A stretch of DNA of 64,000 nt from Rhodocyclaceae bacterium (GTDB lineage Bacteria > Pseudomonadota > Gammaproteobacteria > Burkholderiales > Rhodocyclaceae): positions 1 through 64,000 of the forward strand of contig JAGTRP010000009.1 in the NCBI GenBank assembly GCA_018261935.1, given 5' to 3'. Positions within the stretch are counted from its first letter, which is position 1; each line of letters opens with the position of its first letter. Below are positions 37,457-45,390 of this stretch, piece after piece. The notes below the pieces were generated by a model. That model did not search any database. It had not been told where the DNA came from and saw nothing but the letters and a program-made list of their open reading frames with translations. A program made the position numbers and the translations under genes.

Positions 37457-38290
37457 TCAGTGCTTGTCCTGGGGTGCCGGGGCCAGTTCGATCATCAGCG
37501 TCACTTCGGCAATGGGCGACTTGCCATCCGGCAGGGCGTCCACTACATCGATGACGAAGCGCTGCCGGACCAAGCCGGCCTTCACCAGCACCCGGTGGAT
37601 CTCTGCCGCCCGCCCGTGGGAAAGCTGGAAATCCCCGCCCGGAGCGCCGGGGACCCGGATGACGACCGCGTGGGCAATCCGGCCCATATGGGCGATTTCC
37701 TGCACCGCCTTCTGGCCTTCCTTGCCCAGGGTCACCTTGTCTGGGGCAAAGGGCACCACGACCTTGTAGTGGGCAATTTCAGGTTCGCTCCCACTGCCGG
37801 CCGGCTCCCGGTCCGTTTTCTGGCCTATCTCCTGGATCGCCGTCCCCTCCTTCACTACCGGCGCAGCGGACGAGGCGGACGAGTTGGAGGCTTTGACGGG
37901 CGCATTTCCTGTCGTAGCCGGCTCCAGCGCAGGCGATGTCCCCCTCCCGCCCCCCAGGTAGATCGCCACTGCCCGGCGGCCTCCCGCCGCGATGGCGATC
38001 CGGTCATAGACGCCGGCAATGGTCAGATAGGGGGAAGAGGCCTCCAGGGAAGCCGGGCTGTCTTTCCCGTCCCGGGAGACGACGATCGACTTCACGATGG
38101 CCTCGCGTAGCTTGCGGTCGGTACTGCCGGCGAGTTGCAGATAGGTTTTCCGTCCATCGTCGAAAACCTGGACCAGCGGCAGGCCGCCGCTCACCACCCG
38201 GTAGGCGCGATCCTGGCCATTGGTGGCGTGGAGCGCCAGCGGCAAGAGGCAGACGAGGCCGGCCAGGGCCTGGCGAGGGAAAAATCGCAT
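37457..38290 (-). CDS. Exported protein with TrbG-like N-terminus and OmpA-like C-terminus
   Basis: 277 residues. After a signal peptide (FFPRQALAGLVCLLPLALHA) the first part (DRAYRVVSGGLPLVQVFDDG, RKTYLQL) resembles TrbG/VirB9 or related secretin-partner beta domains. A Ser/Ala/Pro-rich linker follows. The C-terminal part (VPFAPDKVTLGKEGQKAV and FQLSHGRAAEIHRVLVKAGL) looks like an OmpA-type peptidoglycan-binding fold. The start ATG 38290 is chosen for the signal peptide. No function can be assigned; the neighbours are nirJ (downstream, same strand) and divergent hipBA. Confidence 0.65.
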   Translation of the reverse strand: MRFFPRQALAGLVCLLPLALHATNGQDRAYRVVSGGLPLVQVFDDGRKTYLQLAGSTDRKLREAIVKSIVVSRDGKDSPASLEASSPYLTIAGVYDRIAIAAGGRRAVAIYLGGGRGTSPALEPATTGNAPVKASNSSASSAAPVVKEGTAIQEIGQKTDREPAGSGSEPEIAHYKVVVPFAPDKVTLGKEGQKAVQEIAHMGRIAHAVVIRVPGAPGGDFQLSHGRAAEIHRVLVKAGLVRQRFVIDVVDALPDGKSPIAEVTLMIELAPAPQDKH

Positions 38291-38470
38291 GGTGTTCTTC
38301 TTGTTCGGCAGATAGGGGGTTTGACGGGCACCGACTCTACTCGACAGTCGCGATCGCCTGCAATGGCTAGGCCCCATTTGCTGTTCAGCGGCTGAGCGAC
38401 GCCGCCGGGCCACAGGGCGGACTATCCGGGCTGTCGGGCTGGACTCCGGCCAGCTCCGCTTATAAGGACC

Positions 38471-38492
38471 ATTATCCCCCGCAGGGCGTAAT
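38471..38492. promoter_or_regulatory. Imperfect palindrome upstream of hipBA (operator candidate 1)
   Basis: Arms ATTATCCCC and GGGCGTAAT match at seven of nine positions around a short spacer. It lies 68 bp before the hipB start, next to a second palindrome. HipB-type repressors bind paired inverted repeats in their own promoter, so this is a reasonable operator by analogy. Confidence 0.4.
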
Positions 38493-38500
38493 TAAAAAAT

Positions 38501-38518
38501 ATACCCCAGCGGGTGTAT
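38501..38518. promoter_or_regulatory. Palindrome upstream of hipBA (operator candidate 2)
   Basis: ATACCCCAGCGGGTGTAT has 7-bp arms with one mismatch around AGCG, 41 bp before the GTG of hipB. E. coli HipB binds TATCC-N8-GGATA; this site has the same CC/GG half-site logic with altered outer bases. The region is AT-rich and probably contains the hipBA promoter. Confidence 0.5.
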
Positions 38519-38559
38519 TTGTGTAATATCCCCTATACGACGTTTTTTCGGAGCGTGCC

Positions 38560-38808
38560 GTGGCCTTCGTCATTACCAGCCAGCAACAGCTCGGCCCCAC
38601 CTTGAAAGGCTTGCGCAAGCAAAAGGGCCTGACGCAAATTCAGCTGGCCAGGCAGAGCGGGCTTGGCCAAAAGACCATCTCCCTGCTGGAAACCGAGCCC
38701 TGGCGTTGCAGCGTGGATAGCCTTTTGCGTTATCTCTCCGCGGTCGATGTCGCCATGAGCCTCGATTTCATTGCCGCGCTGCGTGGCAGCAGTAGCGAGG
38801 CTTGGTGA
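38560..38808 (+). CDS. hipB: HipB-like antitoxin (XRE-family DNA-binding protein)
   Basis: 82-residue protein with a helix-turn-helix (LTQIQLARQSGLGQKTISLL). It would bind and inhibit the HipA kinase and repress its own promoter. The start is GTG 38560 with GGAG eight bases upstream; no ATG begins the fold. The stop overlaps the ATG of hipA by one base (TGATG), the usual tight coupling of antitoxin and toxin. Confidence 0.88.
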   Translation: MAFVITSQQQLGPTLKGLRKQKGLTQIQLARQSGLGQKTISLLETEPWRCSVDSLLRYLSAVDVAMSLDFIAALRGSSSEAW

Positions 38809-40133
38809 TGGCGCGCGCCAGGAAATCCGGTGCGCTCGGCCTGTGGATGAACGGCCAGCGGGTCGGCACCTGGGTGGTCACCGCCCAAGGCGAGCATCAG
38901 CTTCATTACGATGAGGCATGGCTCGCCTCGCCCCTCGGGCGTCCGATCTCCCTTTCCATGCCGCTGCGCCCGGCCAGCGCACCGTACAAGGGCGAACTCG
39001 TCCGCAACTACTTCGAGAACCTGCTGCCGGATAACGACAACATCCGGCAACGACTGGCCAAGCGTTTTTCGACGAGCACCGAGGCCTTCCGCTTGCTGGC
39101 CGAAATCGGCCGGGATTGTGTCGGCGCCCTGCAGATCATGCCCGATGGCGAAGCCCCGCCGGCAAGCGGAGTCATCCAGTGCGAGCCGCTTTCCGATGGG
39201 CAGGTGGCTGAACATCTGGCCGGCACCCTGACCGCCCCCGCCTTTACCCAGGCCGACGATACCTTCCGGATTTCCATTGCCGGGGCGCAGGAAAAGACCG
39301 CCCTACTTTGGCACCAGGAGCGTTGGTGCCGCCCGCTCGACACCACGCCGACGACCCATATTTTCAAATTGCCGATGGGCCAGATGCCCGGCGGCATCGA
39401 TCTGTCGACCTCGGTCGAGAACGAGTGGCTTTGCCACCGCCTGCTGCAGGCTTTCGATATTCCCGTCGCCAAGGCCGAGATCGTACGGTTTGGCGACATG
39501 AAAGCGCTCTGCGTCGAACGCTTCGACCGTCGCTGGACGGCCGATGGACGCCTGCTCCGCTTGCCCCAGGAGGATTTCGCCCAGGTTTTCGGCGTTCCGC
39601 CGGACATCAAGTACGAAAGCCAGGGCGGCCCCGGCATTCGGGCGATCCTCGATCAATTGAAGGGATCGAGCCAGGCGCCGATCGACCGCCGCGACTTCTT
39701 CCGAACCCAGGTCCTGTTCTGGATGCTGGCCGCCATCGACGGCCATGCCAAAAATTTCAGCATCTTCATCGAGCCGAAAGGCTTTTACCGGCTGACGCCA
39801 CGCTATGACGTGCTGTCTGCCCATCCCGTCATGGGGCAGGGTGCCGGGCGCCTCTCCTCGCACAAGGTCAAAATGGCCATGGCGATCGACGGCAAGAACC
39901 GGCATTACAAATGGTCGGAAATCCGCCGCGATCACTTTGAACAGACGGCGCTGCACTGCCGTCTGCCGGATGCGCCGGCCCTCATTGACGAACTGGTCTC
40001 CGGAACCCCCCGGGCCATCGCCGAGGTGGCCGACGGATTGCCTTCTGATTTCCCGGAAAACCTGGCCGGCGCCCTATTCGAGGGTCTGAAGCAGGCTGCG
40101 AATGCCTTGCGGCTGCCATCCAACCCGGCCTGA
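38808..40133 (+). CDS. hipA: HipA-like serine/threonine kinase toxin
   Basis: 441-residue type II toxin kinase. In E. coli HipA phosphorylates glutamyl-tRNA synthetase and causes growth arrest and persistence; the target here is not known. The Ser-containing loop typical of the family (SIAGAQEKTALLWHQ), the catalytic loop DGHAKNFSIF and the metal-binding YDVLS segment are all present, so it should be active. The N-terminal HipA_N part (LPDNDNIRQRLAKRF) is also present. The start ATG 38808 overlaps the hipB stop. Base composition is slightly less GC-rich than the cyanophycin genes that follow. Confidence 0.9.
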   Translation: MARARKSGALGLWMNGQRVGTWVVTAQGEHQLHYDEAWLASPLGRPISLSMPLRPASAPYKGELVRNYFENLLPDNDNIRQRLAKRFSTSTEAFRLLAEIGRDCVGALQIMPDGEAPPASGVIQCEPLSDGQVAEHLAGTLTAPAFTQADDTFRISIAGAQEKTALLWHQERWCRPLDTTPTTHIFKLPMGQMPGGIDLSTSVENEWLCHRLLQAFDIPVAKAEIVRFGDMKALCVERFDRRWTADGRLLRLPQEDFAQVFGVPPDIKYESQGGPGIRAILDQLKGSSQAPIDRRDFFRTQVLFWMLAAIDGHAKNFSIFIEPKGFYRLTPRYDVLSAHPVMGQGAGRLSSHKVKMAMAIDGKNRHYKWSEIRRDHFEQTALHCRLPDAPALIDELVSGTPRAIAEVADGLPSDFPENLAGALFEGLKQAANALRLPSNPA

Positions 40134-40248
40134 ATCCAGCCTCCCGCACCGCGCCCCCAATCATCGCCACTCCCCGAGGCGAAGGCATCCCCCGGCAGCT
40201 ACGGTATACTGCTTAGCTTTCGCAAGATTTACCCGGCGCCTTCCCTCG

Positions 40249-42525
40249 ATGACCACTTGCGCTTTACCGAGCACCGTTCCTCTCCCAACCCCGCCGGCGC
40301 CCTGGCAGAACGAAATCGAATCCCGACTGACGGCTGACGAAACCGTCAAGGGCTGGCTCGAAACCGACCTCGACGGCCGCCTGCAGTTTGCCCAGGGCCT
40401 GGTGGTCGTCACCGACCGGCGTATCCTGGCCCGGACACCCGGCGAGGAGAACTGGCAGGCCTGGGACTTCAGCTCCGGCCTCACCCTCGACCACCACGAC
40501 CACGCCGGGGTCGGCACCCTGGAACTGACCGATGGGGAACGCCGCGTCGCCTGCTGGCGCTACACCCTGGGCCACAACGTGGCGGCCCTGAATTTTCTCA
40601 AGGAATTCGAGCTGCAACGGGAGAGCCGCCTGACCGGCCGGCCGGTGCCGCGCCCCGAGGAAATCCTCTGCCCCAAGTGCAAGGCGCCCCTGGAGCCCGG
40701 CGTCGAGGAGTGCCCCATCTGCACCCGGGAGGTCCACACCCCGCCCTCCACCTGGACCCTCTTCCGCCTCTGGCGCTTCGCCCGCCCCTACCAGTGGCGG
40801 CTCCTGGGCGGCTTCCTGCTGACCCTGGCCGGCACCGCGGCGACCCTGGTGCCGCCCTACCTGACCATGCCCCTGATGGACAACGTGCTGATCCCGTTCC
40901 AAAACGGCAAGCCCATCGACATCAGCCTGGTCAGCCTCTACCTCTCCGGCCTCCTCGGCGCCGCCCTGCTGGCCTGGAGCCTGGGCTGGGCCCGCACCTA
41001 CATCCTCGCCCTGGTATCCGAACGCATCGGCCGGGACCTCCGAACCGCCACCTACGAACACCTGCTGCAGCTTTCCCTCGAATACTTCGGCGGCAAGCGC
41101 ACCGGCGACCTGATGGCCCGCATCGGCTCCGAGACCGACCGCATCAACGTCTTCCTGTCCCTGCACCTCCTGGATTTCGCCACCGACGTGCTGATGATCG
41201 TCATGACGGCGGTCATCCTCATTTCCATCAACCCCTGGCTCGCCGCCGTCACCCTCATCCCCCTGCCCTTCATCGCCTGGATGATCCACGCGGTGCGGGA
41301 CAAGCTCAGGACCGGCTTCGAGAAGGTGGACCGGGTCTGGGCCGAGGTCACCAACGTCCTGGCCGACACCATCCCGGGCATCCGGGTGGTCAAGGCCTTC
41401 GCCCAGGAGAAGCGCGAGGCCGCCCGCTTCCGGGAGGCCAACCGCCACAACCTGGCCATCAACGACCGGCTCAACAAGACTTGGTCCCTCTTCTCCCCGA
41501 CGGTGACGCTCCTCACCGAAGTCGGCCTCCTGGTGGTGTGGGCCTTCGGCATCTGGCAAATCTCCAAGAGCCAGATCACCGTCGGCGTCCTGACCGCCTT
41601 CCTCGCCTATATCGGCCGCTTCTACACCCGGCTCGACTCCATGAGCCGCATCGTCTCGGTGACCCAGAAGGCGGCCGCCGGGGCCAAGCGCATTTTCGAC
41701 ATCCTGGACCACGTCTCCAGCGTGCCGGAACCGGCCAACCCGGTGCATCTCGAGAAGGTCCGGGGCGAGATCGAACTCCGGAGCGTCGGCTTTCGCTACG
41801 GCACCCGGGCGGTGACCCGGGACGTCAGCCTCACCATCCGCCCGGGCGAGATGATCGGCCTGGTGGGCCACAGCGGCTCGGGCAAGAGCACCCTGGTGAA
41901 CCTCATCTGCCGCTTCTACGACGTCACCGAGGGCGCCGTGCTGATCGACGGGGTGGATGTGCGCTCGGTGCCGGTGGCAGAGTTCCGCCGCCATATCGGC
42001 CTCGTCCTCCAGGAGCCCTTCCTCTTCTTCGGCACCATCGCCGACAACATCGCCTACGGGAAGCCCGACGCCACCCGGGAGGAGATCATCGCCGCCGCCC
42101 GGGCCGCCCATGCCCACGAATTCATCCTGCGCCTGCCCCATGGCTACGACTCCTTGGTGGGCGAACGGGGCCAGGGGCTTTCCGGCGGCGAGCGCCAGCG
42201 CATTTCCATCGCCCGGGCGCTCCTCATCGATCCCAGGATCCTCATCCTGGACGAGGCCACCTCCTCGGTGGATACGGAAACCGAGAAGGAAATCCAGAAG
42301 GCCCTGGACAATCTCGTGCGCGGCCGCACCACCATCGCCATCGCCCACCGCCTGTCCACCCTGCGCCAAGCCGACCGCCTGGTGGCCATGGACCGGGGCC
42401 AGGTGGTGGAAGTGGGCAGCCATGACGAGCTGATGGCCCGGGAAGGCCATTACTACCGCCTCTACCAGGCCCAGGCCCGCAACGTCGACGCCGACGAAGC
42501 CATCTGCGAAGGAGCAGCCCAATGA
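40249..42525 (+). CDS. Cyanophycin-associated ABC transporter with zinc ribbon
   Basis: 758-residue fused permease-ATPase. The first 140 residues are a soluble domain with PH-like features (LVVVTDRRILARTPGEENWQ); next is a four-Cys zinc ribbon at about 141-158 (CPKC and CPIC); then six membrane helices; then a complete ATPase (Walker A GLVGHSGSGKST, signature LSGGERQ, Walker B ILILDEATSSVD, His in AIAHRLSTL). It resembles lipid or peptide exporters of the MsbA/ABCB group. Its place before DUF1854 and two cphA genes matches a recurrent betaproteobacterial cyanophycin cassette. The substrate is unknown. The start ATG 40249 is chosen because the fold begins there; no strong ribosome site is visible. 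Confidence 0.88.
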   Translation: MTTCALPSTVPLPTPPAPWQNEIESRLTADETVKGWLETDLDGRLQFAQGLVVVTDRRILARTPGEENWQAWDFSSGLTLDHHDHAGVGTLELTDGERRVACWRYTLGHNVAALNFLKEFELQRESRLTGRPVPRPEEILCPKCKAPLEPGVEECPICTREVHTPPSTWTLFRLWRFARPYQWRLLGGFLLTLAGTAATLVPPYLTMPLMDNVLIPFQNGKPIDISLVSLYLSGLLGAALLAWSLGWARTYILALVSERIGRDLRTATYEHLLQLSLEYFGGKRTGDLMARIGSETDRINVFLSLHLLDFATDVLMIVMTAVILISINPWLAAVTLIPLPFIAWMIHAVRDKLRTGFEKVDRVWAEVTNVLADTIPGIRVVKAFAQEKREAARFREANRHNLAINDRLNKTWSLFSPTVTLLTEVGLLVVWAFGIWQISKSQITVGVLTAFLAYIGRFYTRLDSMSRIVSVTQKAAAGAKRIFDILDHVSSVPEPANPVHLEKVRGEIELRSVGFRYGTRAVTRDVSLTIRPGEMIGLVGHSGSGKSTLVNLICRFYDVTEGAVLIDGVDVRSVPVAEFRRHIGLVLQEPFLFFGTIADNIAYGKPDATREEIIAAARAAHAHEFILRLPHGYDSLVGERGQGLSGGERQRISIARALLIDPRILILDEATSSVDTETEKEIQKALDNLVRGRTTIAIAHRLSTLRQADRLVAMDRGQVVEVGSHDELMAREGHYYRLYQAQARNVDADEAICEGAAQ

Positions 42526-42992
42526 CGGCCGTGGATTTCCAGCTTGCCCGCAATCCCATCGGCCGCCTGGTCCTGACCACGGCCCGGGGGGAGAACCACG
42601 AGGGCGTGGTGCCGGTGCGGGCCTTTCCCATCGCCGCCCCGGAGGAAGGCATCGCCCTGGTCAGCCCGGACGGCCACGAAATCGCCTGGGTGGACCGCCT
42701 CGCCGACCTGCCGGCGCCCATCCGCGCCCTGGTGGAAGAGGAACTGGCGAGCCGCGAATTCGTGCCGGAGATCCGGCGCATCCACTCGGTCTCCAGTTTC
42801 GCCACCCCCAGCACCTGGGCGGTGGAAACCGACCGGGGCGATACCCGCCTGGTACTGAAGGGCGAGGAGGACATCCGCCGCCTGTCCCAGGAAACCCTCC
42901 TCATCGCCGACGCCAATGGCATCCAGTTCCTGATCCGCGACCTCCAGGCCCTGGACAAGACCAGCCGCCGGTTCCTGGACCGCTTCCTGTGA
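42522..42992 (+). CDS. DUF1854 protein associated with cyanophycin genes
   Basis: 156-residue cytosolic protein with the DUF1854 pattern (FQLARNPIGRLVLTTARGE, EGIALVSPDGHEIAWVDRL, ADANGIQFLIRDLQALDKTS, RRFLDRFL). It overlaps the ABC gene by four bases (ATGA), so the two are translated together and probably act together. Proteins of this family are found beside cphA in betaproteobacteria; no activity is known to me. Confidence 0.88.
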   Translation: MTAVDFQLARNPIGRLVLTTARGENHEGVVPVRAFPIAAPEEGIALVSPDGHEIAWVDRLADLPAPIRALVEEELASREFVPEIRRIHSVSSFATPSTWAVETDRGDTRLVLKGEEDIRRLSQETLLIADANGIQFLIRDLQALDKTSRRFLDRFL

Positions 42993-43120
42993 TGGGGCCC
43001 CGCAGCATGGCAATCCCGGCTGCTTTGCAGGATCATTACGACTTTTGTAAGCCTTATCTCGCCTCGCACGTTAATTCCTCGGCGACCGCCCCCCGACAAA
43101 CGCTGCAGTAACGACATTCC

Positions 43121-45322
43121 ATGAAGAGAGACATCGAATTCCTCAAGATTACGCATCTGCGCGGACCGAACATGTGGACTTATCGTCCGGTCCTGGAAGC
43201 GCTGATCGACATCCATGATCTGGAGGACTGTCCCTCCAACACCATCCCCGGTTTCTACGAGCGCCTGTCGGCCTGGCTGCCCTCCCTCATCGAGCACCGC
43301 TGCAGCTACGAGGAGCGGGGCGGCTTCCTGCGCCGGGTGCAGGAAGGCACCTGGCCGGGCCATATCCTGGAACACGTCACCCTGGAACTGCAGAACCTGG
43401 CCGGCATGCCCGGCGGCTTCGGCAAGGCCCGGGAAGTCTCCAAGCGGGGCGTCTACAAGGTAGTGGTGCGGGCCTGGCACGAGGAAGTCACCAAGAGCGC
43501 CCTCCTTGCCGCCCGGGAACTGATCCTGGCCGCCATGGAGGACCGTCCTTACGACGTCCAGGCCACCATCGCCGACCTGCGGGACAAGGTGGATTCCCTC
43601 TGCCTGGGCCCCAGCACCGCCAGCATCGTCGATGCCGCCGACGACCGGAACATCCCCGCCATCCGCCTCACCGAAGGCAACCTGGTCCAGCTCGGCTACG
43701 GCAAGGGCCAGCGCCGCATCTGGACGGCGGAGACCGACCAGACCAGCGCCATCGCCGAAACCATCTCCCGGGACAAGGACCTCACCAAGACCCTGCTGTC
43801 CTCCTGCGGCGTTCCCGTGCCGGAGGGCGAGGAGGTCCACAGCCCCGAGGAAGCCTGGGAAGCGGCCCAGGACATCGGCCTGCCGGTGGTGGTCAAGCCC
43901 AGCGACGGCAACCACGGCCGCGGCGTCTTCATCGAACTCACCACCCGGGAAGAGATCGAGTCCGCCTACAAGGTGGCCATCGAGGAAGGCAGCAGCGTCC
44001 TGGTGGAGCGCTCCATCCCCGGCGCCGAACACCGCCTGCTGGTGGTGGGCGGCAGGATGGTCGCCGCCAACCGGGGCGACATGGTCTGGGTCACCGGCGA
44101 CGGCCAATCCACCATCAAGGAACTCATCGCCACCCAGGTCAATTCCGATCCCCGCCGGGGCGATACCGAGGAGCACCCCCTCAACACCATCCGCCTCGAT
44201 TCCGCCGCCACCCTGGAGATCAAGCGCCAGGGCTTCGCGGCCGACTCCGTGCCGCCCGCCGGCAAGGAAGTCCTCATCCAGCGGAACGGCAACCACGCCT
44301 TCGACTGTACCGACCTGGTGCATCCGGAAACCGCCGCCACCGCGGCCCTGGCCGCCCGCATCATCGGCCTCGACATCGCCGGCATCGACCTGGTGGTGAC
44401 GGACATTTCCAAGCCCCTGGCCGAACAGGGCGGCGCCATCGTCGAGGTCAATGCCGGCCCCAGCCTGCTCATGCACTTGAAGCCCGCCGAGGGCAAGCCC
44501 CGCCCGGTGGGCCGGGCCATCGTGGACAACCTCTTCGCCGCCGGCAACGACGGGCGTATCCCCGTCGTCGGCATCTGCGGCTCCCGGGGCAAGACGGCGG
44601 TCGCCCGCCTGGTGGGCCACATGCTCAACCTCACCGGCCAGCTCACCGGCGTGGCCTGCAGCGACGGTCTCTTCTACGACCGCCGCCAAGTCCAGAAGGG
44701 CAATGCCGCCAACTGGACCGCCGGCCACCGCATCCTGCTCAACCGGGCGGCCGAAGTAGCCGTCATCGAGAACGGCGCTCGCAGCATCCTCACCGACGGG
44801 CTTGCCTACGACCGCTGCCAGGTCGGGGTGGTCACCAACCTGGACCCGGCCGAGACCCATGCCGATCTCTGGATCGAAAGCCCGGGACCGCTCTACAACG
44901 TGATGCGCACCCAGATCGACGTGGTCCTGCCCACCGGCACGGCGGTGCTCAACGCCGCCGACCCCGAGACCGCCCGGATGGCCGAACTGTGCGACGGCGA
45001 GGTCATCTTCTTTGCCCCGGACCCCGACAACGAGGTCCTCGCCCGCCATCGGGCCCAGGGCAAGCGGACCGTCAACTTCCATAACGACAGGATCATCCTG
45101 GCCACCGGCAACGAGGAAGCCAAGCTGGCGGCCGCCAAGGACGTCCCCTATCTGGCATCCGACGAGCCCTGGCGCCGGGACAACCTGCTGGCGGCCGTGG
45201 CGACGGCCTGGGCTCTCGGGGTGTCGCCCGAGTTGATCTGCGCCGGCGTCAAGACCTTTGCCCCGGACGCGGCTGCCACGCCGGAATTGTCCCGGACCGG
45301 CAAGAAACCCAAAAAGAACTGA
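43121..45322 (+). CDS. cphA': Cyanophycin synthetase paralogue CphA' (short type)
   Basis: 733-residue homologue of cyanophycin synthetase. The N-terminal domain, the ATP-grasp domain (VVKPSDGNHGRGV, IVEVNAGPSLLMH) and a Mur-ligase-like ATPase domain are present, but the nucleotide loop reads GSRGKT (near residue 485) instead of GTNGKT. The C-terminal Mur domain seen in the next gene (from GRFN onward, about 145 residues) is absent, replaced by a Lys-rich tail. It is closest in kind to the CphA' of Cupriavidus and related bacteria. It may not be able to add Arg, or may work only together with CphA. The ribosome site is weak. It precedes cphA by 68 bp. Confidence 0.9.
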   Translation: MKRDIEFLKITHLRGPNMWTYRPVLEALIDIHDLEDCPSNTIPGFYERLSAWLPSLIEHRCSYEERGGFLRRVQEGTWPGHILEHVTLELQNLAGMPGGFGKAREVSKRGVYKVVVRAWHEEVTKSALLAARELILAAMEDRPYDVQATIADLRDKVDSLCLGPSTASIVDAADDRNIPAIRLTEGNLVQLGYGKGQRRIWTAETDQTSAIAETISRDKDLTKTLLSSCGVPVPEGEEVHSPEEAWEAAQDIGLPVVVKPSDGNHGRGVFIELTTREEIESAYKVAIEEGSSVLVERSIPGAEHRLLVVGGRMVAANRGDMVWVTGDGQSTIKELIATQVNSDPRRGDTEEHPLNTIRLDSAATLEIKRQGFAADSVPPAGKEVLIQRNGNHAFDCTDLVHPETAATAALAARIIGLDIAGIDLVVTDISKPLAEQGGAIVEVNAGPSLLMHLKPAEGKPRPVGRAIVDNLFAAGNDGRIPVVGICGSRGKTAVARLVGHMLNLTGQLTGVACSDGLFYDRRQVQKGNAANWTAGHRILLNRAAEVAVIENGARSILTDGLAYDRCQVGVVTNLDPAETHADLWIESPGPLYNVMRTQIDVVLPTGTAVLNAADPETARMAELCDGEVIFFAPDPDNEVLARHRAQGKRTVNFHNDRIILATGNEEAKLAAAKDVPYLASDEPWRRDNLLAAVATAWALGVSPELICAGVKTFAPDAAATPELSRTGKKPKKN

Positions 45323-45390
45323 GCCGCCCACCCGAACACCCACGCGGCGATTCCGGCCCGTTGGCCGGGAATGAAGAGAGGAAGAGATTC

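Noticed and set aside
38808-40133. hipA as an inactive relic
   Set aside because: The catalytic loop, Ser loop and metal-binding segment are intact and the frame is full length.
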